The notes beneath the pieces were generated by a model that was not told where the DNA came from, made no database searches, and was given only the letters and a program-made list of their open reading frames with translations. The position numbers were made by a program, and so were the translations under genes. From the NCBI GenBank assembly GCA_016213325.1, contig JACRAY010000007.1, positions 124,001 to 188,000 on the forward strand: a DNA stretch of 64,000 bases, read 5' to 3'. Below are positions 52,745-59,564 of this stretch, piece after piece (position 1 is the first letter of the stretch; each line of letters opens with the position of its first letter). The DNA is from Burkholderiales bacterium (GTDB taxonomy: Bacteria > Pseudomonadota > Gammaproteobacteria > Burkholderiales > Burkholderiaceae_C).

Positions 52745-53601
52745 CGCACGCGCCCCGGGCGCACCAGCAGGATGGCGATCAGCAGCGTGAACGACACCAG
52801 CGGTGCCCACGAGGGCGAGGTCACCGCCATCGTGACCGCTTCGCTCACTCCGATCACGATGCCAGCCACCAGCGGCCCGAGCGCACTGCCGAGGCCACCC
52901 AGCATGACGGCGGCGAACACCACGCCGACCCAGGCGTACATCTGCGACGGGCTGATGCTGGTGGACAGCGCGATGCACACGCCCGCTACGCCCGCGAGTG
53001 CCGCGCACAGGCCGGCCAGCAGGTAGCCGTTCAATCGCTGGTTGATGCCGAAGGCGGCGGCCACCGGCGCGTCTTCGGCCGAGGCCCGCAGCGCCTTGCC
53101 CAGGTCGGTGTGCTTCAGCACCCACCAGGCCGCAAGCGACACGGCCACCGCGACCAGCAGCGTCAGCACCTCGGGGATCGGCAGGAAGAGCGGCCCGGCG
53201 CGCAGCTTCATGTCGGCATACGCAGACTCCATCTTGCGCGGGTCGGCCGTCCAGAGGGTCTGCATGACCGATTCGACGATGCCCATCACGCCGAACGTGA
53301 GCAGCAGCGAGCTGAAGGGCGTGAGCTTGAAGCGGTCGCTCAGCGCATGCAGCCCCGCGCCGAAAGCGAACATCAGCGGCACGATGGCGAACAGCGTGAG
53401 CAGCGGGTCGATGTGCGCCACCACCGTCATCTGGTAGCACAGGTACGCGGAGAGGAAGGCGAAGGCGAAGTGCGCCAGGTTGATGGTGCGCAGCAGCCCC
53501 CAGCTAAGGCCGAGGCCCAGGCCCAGCAGGCCGTACAGCGCGCCGACGAAGATCCCGGAGAGGATCGACTGGGCGAGCAGCGTCCAGCTGGGCCAGCTCA
53601 T
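52741..53601 (-). CDS. livH: branched-chain-type ABC transporter permease LivH
   Basis: This 286-residue membrane protein has about eight hydrophobic segments and the LivH hallmarks YGLLGLGLGLSWG (near residue 23), INLAHFAFAF and VFAAVMLGGLGSALGPLVAG. The ATG encoding MSWPSW is chosen (4 bases after livK); a Met five codons upstream overlaps livK and is less likely. Its stop overlaps the GTG start of livMG. Confidence 0.9.
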   Translation of the reverse strand: MSWPSWTLLAQSILSGIFVGALYGLLGLGLGLSWGLLRTINLAHFAFAFLSAYLCYQMTVVAHIDPLLTLFAIVPLMFAFGAGLHALSDRFKLTPFSSLLLTFGVMGIVESVMQTLWTADPRKMESAYADMKLRAGPLFLPIPEVLTLLVAVAVSLAAWWVLKHTDLGKALRASAEDAPVAAAFGINQRLNGYLLAGLCAALAGVAGVCIALSTSISPSQMYAWVGVVFAAVMLGGLGSALGPLVAGIVIGVSEAVTMAVTSPSWAPLVSFTLLIAILLVRPGRVR

Positions 53602-53605
53602 GCCG

Positions 53606-54814
53606 TCACGGCGCAATCATCCGCGCGCCCGGCGCGGCAAACTCGCGCGGCCACACGACCACCCACTTGCCGCCCTGCACCTGCTTGATGCGCATCAGGT
53701 CGTCGCCGTAATTCGACGGGCCGTCGAAGCGCAGCGCGCCCTGGATGGTGTTGACACGGTTCTTCTTCAGGTACTCGCCGAGCACCTTGTCGTCCAGGCT
53801 CTTCGTGGCGACCACCGCCGCTTCCAGGATCTGCCACGCGGTGAACGATGCCGCCGCCTGCGTCTCCACCGAGATGTCGGGAAAGCCGGCCTTCTGCGCG
53901 CGCTCGTGGTAGGTCTTGATGAACTCCGCCGCCATCGGCCGGTTGCTGAAGGGCGGGTGGTCCTCGAAGATCGTCACCGACAGCGCGCCGTTGGCTTCGG
54001 GCAGCGTCACCAGCGGCCCCGGCGCGGGGTACATGTAGAAGTGCTGCGGCGGCTTGTAGTCGATCTTCTTCATGGCGTCGAGCAGCAGGTTGCCGTCCAG
54101 GCCGATCGCGCCCACCCACACGAAGTCGGGCTTGGCATCCTTCACGCGCGCGGCGATCGGGCCGAAGTCGCGGTTGCCGAACTCCCATTCGAGGAACAGC
54201 ACCTCCTGCAGGTTGCGCTTCTTGATGATCTCGCGCGCGCCCATCGACATGAAGTGGATCGAAGGGAATTTGCTGGTCACCACCGCCACGGTCTTCGGCG
54301 GCTTGGGCCCGTTGGCCAGCGCCTCGAACACGCTGTTGGTCACCGTGTTGCCCGGATCGGAGCCGAGCGACCACGCCGGGAACTGCATGTCGTACTTGGC
54401 CAGCGACGGCACGCCCAGCGTGTGGTGCACCAGCACCTTGTTGTAGCGCTGCGCGACGCCCATCGCCGACAGGATGCCCCCGGTGGCGTACGGGCCCAGC
54501 AGCAGGTCGACCTTGTCGTCGGTGACCAGCTGCTCGTACAGCGTGCGCGTGAGGTCGGCCTTGGACTGGTCGTCCTTCAGCACCCACTGCACCTGCCGGC
54601 CCAGCAGGCCGCCGCGCCGATTCAGGCTTTCGACGTAGATCTCGCCCACCAGCTTGTGGACCTGCGCAGTGGCCGACAGCGGCCCGGTGAGCGCCAGCGT
54701 GCTGCCGATGCGGACCGGCTGGCCCTGCGCCAGTGAAGGAAGCGAAGCGGCCAAGGCTGCCGAGGCGGCGGCGCCCAGCACGGTGCGGCGATGGATGGAA
54801 CGGCTATGGCTCAT
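53606..54814 (-). CDS. livK: ABC transporter substrate-binding protein LivK
   Basis: This 402-residue periplasmic binding protein has a signal peptide with a twin-arginine-like start (HRRTVLG, then a hydrophobic Ala/Leu core, cleavage near LAQGQ) and a type I fold: RIGSTLALTGPLSATAQVHK, then DDKVDLLLGPYATGG. It delivers substrate to LivH/LivMG. The AAGGAGACAACC leader is a perfect 10-base match to the seed of the candidate small RNA. It overlaps the FMN reductase stop by ATGA. Confidence 0.9.
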   Translation of the reverse strand: MSHSRSIHRRTVLGAAASAALAASLPSLAQGQPVRIGSTLALTGPLSATAQVHKLVGEIYVESLNRRGGLLGRQVQWVLKDDQSKADLTRTLYEQLVTDDKVDLLLGPYATGGILSAMGVAQRYNKVLVHHTLGVPSLAKYDMQFPAWSLGSDPGNTVTNSVFEALANGPKPPKTVAVVTSKFPSIHFMSMGAREIIKKRNLQEVLFLEWEFGNRDFGPIAARVKDAKPDFVWVGAIGLDGNLLLDAMKKIDYKPPQHFYMYPAPGPLVTLPEANGALSVTIFEDHPPFSNRPMAAEFIKTYHERAQKAGFPDISVETQAAASFTAWQILEAAVVATKSLDDKVLGEYLKKNRVNTIQGALRFDGPSNYGDDLMRIKQVQGGKWVVVWPREFAAPGARMIAP

Positions 54815-55371
54815 GGTTGTCTCCTTGGGACGAAGCGCGCGATCCACGCTTCGAAAGTGGCCAGCGCGCCGCGCAGCAGGTCCTGCGTATCGGCGGCGAG
54901 CCGGCCTTCCCCGTCGAACAGCGTGGCTATGCGCGACAGGTAGATCTCGGGGTGCGGCAGGGTGGCGACGTTCACCGCCGCAAGCACCTGCTTCAAGGCA
55001 TACGAACCGGCCAGGCCGCCTAGCATGCCGGTGGCCTGCGTGATGACGAAGGCCGGCTTGCGCGCCCACACATTGCTGGCGGTGGGCTTGGAGCCGATGT
55101 CGATTGCATTCTTCAGCCCGCCCGGCACCGAGCGGTTGTATTCCGGCGAGACGAAGAGCAGAGCGTCGCTCGCCAGCACCTCGGCGCGCAGGCGCTGCCA
55201 GGGTGGCGGCGTTTGAGCTTCGAGGTCGCCGTTGTAGAGCGGCAGGTCGCCGATCGCCAGTTCCCTGAACTGCAAGGCCCCAGGCGCCAGCGACGGCAGG
55301 AGTTCGGCGATGCGCCGGCTGCTCGACTCGCGCCGGAGGCTGCCGATCACCAGTCCCACGTTGTATGTCAT
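54811..55371 (-). CDS. NAD(P)H-dependent FMN reductase
   Basis: This 186-residue flavodoxin-like protein has the GSLRRESSSRR phosphate-binding N-terminus, the SPEYNRSVPGGLKNAID motif near residue 78 and a GMLGGLAGSYAL segment. It reduces FMN or a quinone using NAD(P)H. Its position between the CoA-transferase and the binding-protein gene suggests it supplies reduced flavin or acts on a quinone intermediate from the ring-cleavage substrate. It overlaps both neighbours by 4 bases. Confidence 0.88.
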   Translation of the reverse strand: MTYNVGLVIGSLRRESSSRRIAELLPSLAPGALQFRELAIGDLPLYNGDLEAQTPPPWQRLRAEVLASDALLFVSPEYNRSVPGGLKNAIDIGSKPTASNVWARKPAFVITQATGMLGGLAGSYALKQVLAAVNVATLPHPEIYLSRIATLFDGEGRLAADTQDLLRGALATFEAWIARFVPRRQP

Positions 55372-56492
55372 GCAGATGCCTCGATCAGGGCGGCGATTTC
55401 CGCGTTGTGCTCACCCAGCGTCGGCGGTGGCCGCACCTGCAGGCTGCGTTCGCCGTCGAAAGACACCGGCGAACGCACCGTCCGGAAGTCGCCGGCCGAC
55501 ACCAGCAGCTGCAGGTGCTTCGCCTGCGGGTCTTCCAGTGCCTCGCTGGTGTCGTACATCGGCGCGTGCGGCACGTCTTCGGCCAGCAGCCGCCGGCACC
55601 AGTCGTCGCGCGTGCGCTGCGCGAAGATGCCGCGCAGCAGCGCGATCATGTCTTCCTGGTGGTCGATGCGCGCCTCGCGCGTGGCGAAGCGCGGGTCCTG
55701 GAAGATGTCGGGCCGCTCGATCGCGTTGGCGAGCCCCTGCCAGAACTTCTCGGGCGACGACATGTGCAGCGCCACCCACTTGCCGTCGCTGCACGCCATG
55801 ACGTACGACTGCGACACGCTGGGGCGGCTGTACGGGCCCATGATCTCGCCCGCCGAGTAGTAATGCGTGAAGGCGTCCAGGTTGAAGTGCGCCATCGCCT
55901 CCAGCATCGACACTTCGACCTTGCGGCCCTTGCCGGTGGTGGCGCGTTCCAGCAGCGCACCGAGCACGCCGTAGGCGGCATAGAAGCCGGTGACCGCATC
56001 GGCGATGGCCGGGCCGACCACGCGCGGGTTGGCGGGGTTCACCAGCAGGTTGAGGTAGCCGCTGGCGGCCTGCGCCACGGTGTCATACGAAGGACGCTGC
56101 GCCGACGGGCCGGTGGGACCGAAGCCGCTGATCGAGCAGTAGACCAGGCGCGGGTTCAGCTCGCGCAACTGCTTCTCGCCCACGCCCAGGTCCTCGGCCA
56201 CGCCGGGCCGGAAGTTCTGGATGTACACATCGGCCATGCGCACCAGCGCGTACAGCTTCTCGCGGTCCTTCGCGTCCTTGGCGTTCAGCTCCACGCTGCG
56301 CTTGTTGCGGTTGTAGGTCTGGAAGTGCGGCGAATACAGGCCGCCCTTGAACGCGCGGAACGGGTCACCGGTGCCGGGCTGCTCCACCTTGATCACGTCG
56401 GCGCCCAGGTCGCCCAGCATCATCCCGCAGGCCGGGCCCGTGATGAAGGTGCCCTGCTCGATCACGCGCACGTCCTTCAGCACCGCGATCAC
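55368..56492 (-). CDS. CaiB/BaiF-type CoA-transferase
   Basis: This 374-residue class III CoA-transferase has the family landmarks GPACGMMLGDLGADVIKVEQP (near residue 19), NRNKRSVELNAK and the VYIQNFRPGVAEDLG segment; the catalytic Asp of this class falls in SYDTVAQAASGYL. It activates a carboxylic acid with CoA from a donor such as succinyl-CoA. The next gene is a citryl-CoA lyase-like protein, so the CoA ester may be cleaved directly. The acid is not known. Confidence 0.9.
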   Translation of the reverse strand: MIAVLKDVRVIEQGTFITGPACGMMLGDLGADVIKVEQPGTGDPFRAFKGGLYSPHFQTYNRNKRSVELNAKDAKDREKLYALVRMADVYIQNFRPGVAEDLGVGEKQLRELNPRLVYCSISGFGPTGPSAQRPSYDTVAQAASGYLNLLVNPANPRVVGPAIADAVTGFYAAYGVLGALLERATTGKGRKVEVSMLEAMAHFNLDAFTHYYSAGEIMGPYSRPSVSQSYVMACSDGKWVALHMSSPEKFWQGLANAIERPDIFQDPRFATREARIDHQEDMIALLRGIFAQRTRDDWCRRLLAEDVPHAPMYDTSEALEDPQAKHLQLLVSAGDFRTVRSPVSFDGERSLQVRPPPTLGEHNAEIAALIEASA

Positions 56493-57286
56493 TTCTTCGG
56501 TCCCCCGTCGTAGACCAGTTCGCGCGTGGCCTGGTACGACAACGCAAAGCCGCTGGGGTCGACGGCCTCCTCGGTCAGGTGCGCGACCAGGCTTGCGGTG
56601 CGCGCAAGGATGGGCACGCCGCGCAACGCGCGCAGCGGGAAGTTGGTGCCCAGCAGCACGGCCGGAATTGCTGCGGACACGTTCAGCTTCAAGTCCTTGC
56701 CGACGATGCCGGGGATGACTTCTTCCACCACCTCGGCGACCTGCACGTAGCGCAGGCTGGTGCCGGCTTCGCGCGCCACTGCAAAGAGCGCCGCCACACG
56801 CGGGTCGCGTTCCTTGTGCAACGAATGGCCGTAGCCGGGAATCGGCTGGCCTTTCTCGCGCCAGCGCTGCACCACCGTGCGCGCGGCTTCGTGGAGGTCA
56901 CCGCCCTGCTCGTGCACTTCGGTAAAGAGCCGGCCTGCCGTCTCCGACGCGCCCAGGATTACCGAGCCGCAACCCAGGATGCCCGCAGCCACCGCGCCCT
57001 GCAGCGCATCCGGCGCGGCCGCATAAGTCATGCGGCTGGCCTGCACGCTGGGCACCATGCCGTGCTCGGCGATGGCGACCAGTGTCGCCTCCAGCACCTT
57101 CGAGTCGGCGGGCGTGGGGCGCACGCCGGTGACCAGCAGGCTGAAGTAGTCGACGAAGGAGATCCGCCCGATCAGTTCGCTGCAAAGGTCTTCGCCGCGC
57201 ACCGTGATGCTGTGCTCGTCCGACGTGCTGATGGCCGTGCGCGGGACGGTGGACTTGCCGATCTTGTTGACGGAGGCGCCGCTCAT
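56489..57286 (-). CDS. citryl-CoA lyase-like protein (citrate synthase fold)
   Basis: This 265-residue protein is a short citrate-synthase-fold enzyme. The conserved PIPGYGHSLHKERDPR motif holds the catalytic His and Arg (near residue 150). Where citrate synthases have an Asp (NVD) I read NVSAAI, consistent with a lyase-like rather than a synthase role, but this is an eyeball alignment. It probably splits a 2-hydroxy-acyl-CoA made by the neighbouring CoA-transferase into acetyl-CoA and an oxoacid. It lies downstream of a palindromic repeat that separates it from the dioxygenase gene. Confidence 0.8.
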   Translation of the reverse strand: MSGASVNKIGKSTVPRTAISTSDEHSITVRGEDLCSELIGRISFVDYFSLLVTGVRPTPADSKVLEATLVAIAEHGMVPSVQASRMTYAAAPDALQGAVAAGILGCGSVILGASETAGRLFTEVHEQGGDLHEAARTVVQRWREKGQPIPGYGHSLHKERDPRVAALFAVAREAGTSLRYVQVAEVVEEVIPGIVGKDLKLNVSAAIPAVLLGTNFPLRALRGVPILARTASLVAHLTEEAVDPSGFALSYQATRELVYDGGPKK

Positions 57287-57290
57287 GACA

Positions 57291-57370
57291 TGTCATTGCG
57301 GGCTTGACCCGCAATCCATGGTGGCGTGTCGACATGCCTGGGTGGATCCCGGGTCAAGCCCGGGATGACA
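57291..57370. repeat. 80-bp intergenic inverted repeat (TGTCAT...ATGACA)
   Basis: Ends TGTCAT and ATGACA are inverted, as are the inner cores GGGCTTGACCCG and CGGGTCAAGCCC. The form (GGATCCCGGGTCAAGCCCGGGATGACA-like) is a widespread proteobacterial dispersed repeat. It fills the 91-base gap between the dioxygenase and the citryl-CoA lyase-like gene in the leftward operon and could act on mRNA stability or partial termination. Confidence 0.75.
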
Positions 57371-57377
57371 AGGCCAG

Positions 57378-58268
57378 TCATGCACCCTCCGGAATCAAGC
57401 GGAAGTCGTAATGCGCCACGTGGTACGGCTTGTCCTGCTTCGTGCCGTCCATCGCCACGCCGGGCGCGCACTTCTCGAAGTCGACGACGAGGCTGTCGCG
57501 CACGCCGAACACCGCGTCGCTGTCCAGGTACGGGCTGTCCTTCACGAACAGGTGCGTCGTCACCATGTGGTGGCCGGGCGCCGACACCTTCATGTGGATG
57601 TGGCCCGGACGGTTCGGGTGGCGGCCCATCTTGCGCAGCATCACGCCCACCGGCCCGTCGTCGGGCACGGGGTAGAAGGTGGGCCGGATCGACCAGAACC
57701 AGTAGCGCCCCTCGTGGTCGGTGCGGATGCGCGCGCGGGCGCGCATGCCGCCGTCGGCGCGCTGCATGTCGTACACGCCTTCGCCGTCGCCCGACCACAC
57801 GTCGAGCAACGCGCCTTCGAGCGGCTTGCCTTCCAGGTCGGTCACGCGGCCGCTGTACAGCGCGGGCTCGCCGGGGATGCCCTGCGCGATGTCGCTGCCC
57901 AGCGCCACGTCGGGCGCGCCTTCCCAGTAGAAGGGACCCTGCACCGTGGCGTCGGTCGGTGGCGTCGCGCCCTGCCGGCCCTGCAAGGCACGCGCATGTT
58001 CCAGCGCCACCACCAGCATCGACAGGCCCAGCGTGTCCGACAGCAGGATGAACTCCTGCCGCTTGTCGTCGCACGCCTTGCCGCAGGCGGTGAGGAATTC
58101 GATGGCTGCAAACCACTCGGGCGCCTTCAGGTCCACATCGCGCGCGAACTGGTGCAGGTGCTTGATGAGCGACGTCATCACTGCCTTGAAGCGCGGGTCC
58201 TGGCATTCGGCCAGGCGGCCGATGACGGCGTCGGTGAGGCTCAGCGTGTCGTATTCCAGGGCAGGCAT
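57378..58268 (-). CDS. intradiol ring-cleavage dioxygenase (hydroxyquinol 1,2-dioxygenase type)
   Basis: This 296-residue protein has an N-terminal dioxygenase helical domain and a catalytic beta-sandwich. Iron ligands are visible as Tyr in DGEGVYDMQ (near residue 166) and in RPTFYPVP, and two His in RPGHIHMKV (near residue 222). It cleaves hydroxyquinol or a substituted catechol with oxygen. It is the first gene of the leftward operon, divergent from the LysR regulator, which very probably controls it. Catechol 1,2-dioxygenase is an alternative call. Confidence 0.88.
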   Translation of the reverse strand: MPALEYDTLSLTDAVIGRLAECQDPRFKAVMTSLIKHLHQFARDVDLKAPEWFAAIEFLTACGKACDDKRQEFILLSDTLGLSMLVVALEHARALQGRQGATPPTDATVQGPFYWEGAPDVALGSDIAQGIPGEPALYSGRVTDLEGKPLEGALLDVWSGDGEGVYDMQRADGGMRARARIRTDHEGRYWFWSIRPTFYPVPDDGPVGVMLRKMGRHPNRPGHIHMKVSAPGHHMVTTHLFVKDSPYLDSDAVFGVRDSLVVDFEKCAPGVAMDGTKQDKPYHVAHYDFRLIPEGA

Positions 58269-58334
58269 GTCGTTTCTCCTGAGAGCTCGCCGGCGACTCT
58301 ATCGATTGACATCGCACACCGAAAGTGAAGAATT

Positions 58335-58351
58335 TCGATAATGATCATCGA
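58335..58351. promoter_or_regulatory. LysR-type operator candidate between dioxygenase and lysR
   Basis: TCGAT and ATCGA arms flank AATGATC (17 bases in all), containing the T-N11-A arrangement of LysR-type binding sites. It lies 67 bases from the dioxygenase start and 31 bases from the lysR ATG, a typical position for divergent regulation and autoregulation. Confidence 0.5.
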
Positions 58352-58381
58352 CACCAACGATCATTCGAGGGGGTAAACCCT

Positions 58382-59284
58382 ATGGAACTGCGCCACCTGC
58401 GCTACTTCGTGGCCTTGGCGGATTGCCTCAATTTCACGCGGGCGGCGCAGCGCGTGCACGTGACGCAGTCGACGCTGTCGCACCAGATCCGCCAGCTGGA
58501 AGAAGAACTCGGGCGCGATTTGTTCGACCGCATCGGCAAGCGTGTGATGCTCACCGAGGCCGGCGAAACCTTCCTGGGCTATGCGTCGAAGGCGCTGCGC
58601 GAAGTGGACCAGGGCTTGAGCGACCTGTCGCGCGCGCCCGATGAACTCTCGGGCGAGGTGCGCATCGGTGCCACCCACACTTTCAACATCGGCTTCGTGC
58701 CCGAGTGCCTGGCGCTCTTCATGCGCAAGTACCCCACAGTGAAGGTGAGCGTGGAGGAACTCGCGGCGGACGACATCGGCAGCAGGCTGCAGGACGGGCA
58801 GCTCGACGTCGGCATCGCCTACCAGCCCGCCGACCCGTCGCACCTGTGGTTCGAGCCGCTCTACACCGAGGAGATGGTCCTGGTGGTGTCGGCGCAGCAC
58901 CCTTTCGCGCAACGCAAGCGCGTGCGCATGGTGGAACTGCATCGCCAGCACATGGTGCTGCTGCCTCGCGTGTTCGCCACGCGCACGATGCTGGACGACT
59001 GCTTCCGCTCCTGCGGCGCCGAGCCGCTGGTGGCCGCCGAGATGAACACCATTGCGCCGATGATCGGCCTGGTCGCCCGCACGCAGCTCGCCGCCATCGT
59101 GTCGACCCATGCCGTGCCGCCGCGTGACGACGTTCGGGTGATTCCGCTCGAAAGCCCCACGCCGATCCGCACCCCGGGCATCCTGTGGAAGCGCGATGCG
59201 CGGCAGACGGCGGCTGTGCGGTCGTTTGCTTCGAATGTTCGGCAATTGGCTTTGCGCCGCAGTTTGTCGGTTGCGGCGCATTGA
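58382..59284 (+). CDS. LysR-family transcriptional regulator
   Basis: This 300-residue LysR-type regulator has an N-terminal winged helix (ELRHLRYFVALADCLNFTRAAQRVH-like start, with TQSTLSHQIRQLEEELG) and a periplasmic-binding-like effector domain (about 90-300), of the CbbR/CynR sort. It is divergent from the dioxygenase gene and should sense its substrate or product. GAGGGGG precedes the ATG by 9 bases. An upstream in-frame extension is unlikely because the LysR start is conserved at this Met. Confidence 0.92.
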   Translation: MELRHLRYFVALADCLNFTRAAQRVHVTQSTLSHQIRQLEEELGRDLFDRIGKRVMLTEAGETFLGYASKALREVDQGLSDLSRAPDELSGEVRIGATHTFNIGFVPECLALFMRKYPTVKVSVEELAADDIGSRLQDGQLDVGIAYQPADPSHLWFEPLYTEEMVLVVSAQHPFAQRKRVRMVELHRQHMVLLPRVFATRTMLDDCFRSCGAEPLVAAEMNTIAPMIGLVARTQLAAIVSTHAVPPRDDVRVIPLESPTPIRTPGILWKRDARQTAAVRSFASNVRQLALRRSLSVAAH

Positions 59285-59288
59285 GGTG

Positions 59289-59435
59289 GGTGCCTTCGGG
59301 TTGGGTATTGAACGCAGAAGACGCAGAAAGAATTCAGAAGACGCAGAAGAATCAAATTGCCTTTTTTCGGCTTCCTTCTGCGTCTTTTGTAACTCTTCTG
59401 CGTCTTCTGCGTTCAATACCCAACCCGAAGGCACC
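59289..59435. repeat. 147-bp inverted repeat with perfect 40-base arms
   Basis: The left arm (59289-59328) and right arm (59396-59435) are perfectly complementary over 40 bases, beginning GGTGCCTTCGGG and ending with CCCGAAGGCACC. Inside, another about 22 bases pair with a few mismatches (GACGCAGAA units), leaving a small loop near 59351-59374. Internal direct repeats of GACGCAGAA/ACGCAGAA give it a modular look. It lies between lysR and a sigma-54 promoter. It may be a miniature mobile element; no protein is encoded. Confidence 0.9.
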
Positions 59436-59453
59436 TCTTTGGCGCACCCCAGC

Positions 59454-59469
59454 TGGCACACCGCTTGCA
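59454..59469 (+). promoter_or_regulatory. sigma-54 (-24/-12) promoter
   Basis: TGGCAC at 59454-59459 and TTGCA at 59465-59469 with 5 bases between give GG-N10-GC, matching the TGGCAC-N5-TTGCA consensus completely. Transcription would start near 59480, running rightward into the small RNA candidate. No protein-coding gene lies downstream in this orientation for over 1.3 kb. Confidence 0.8.
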
Positions 59470-59479
59470 TATACAACCC

Positions 59480-59564
59480 TGCGAGATCGCAAGGTCGAGC
59501 AAGTTGTCTCCTCGAGGGATCGGCCCTCGTTCGCCTCCCGCGTGCAAGCGCGGGGGGCATTTTT
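59480..59564 (+). ncRNA. candidate sigma-54-dependent small RNA (~85 nt) with anti-Shine-Dalgarno seed
   Basis: From the predicted start the RNA has a short hairpin (TGCG/CGCA, 59480-59491), an unpaired stretch containing GTTGTCTCCT (59503-59512), a six-pair hairpin CGAGGG/CCCTCG (59513-59529) and a ten-pair terminator stem followed by T residues. The unpaired stretch is complementary to AGGAGACAAC-type ribosome sites. It ends at the stop codon of the convergent aroG gene. No tRNA or known RNA family is recognised. A short peptide frame was not evident. Expression is inference from the promoter and terminator. Confidence 0.65.
59533..59564 (+). terminator. intrinsic terminator of the small RNA
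   Basis: Ten-pair stem GCCTCCCGCG/CGCGGGGGGC (one G-T pair) with TGCAAG loop, followed by A and five T. On the minus strand there is no T-run after the stem, so it works for the rightward RNA and not for aroG. Confidence 0.8.

Noticed and set aside
59311..59350. Repeated GACGCAGAA units that could suggest a CRISPR or tandem-repeat array
   Set aside because: The units are short, unevenly spaced and part of a single large inverted repeat; there are no spacers or cas genes.
59480..59564. Possibility that the RNA is a tRNA or an attenuator for aroG
   Set aside because: It does not fold into a cloverleaf, has no CCA-type acceptor or TPsiC sequence, and it runs opposite to aroG.
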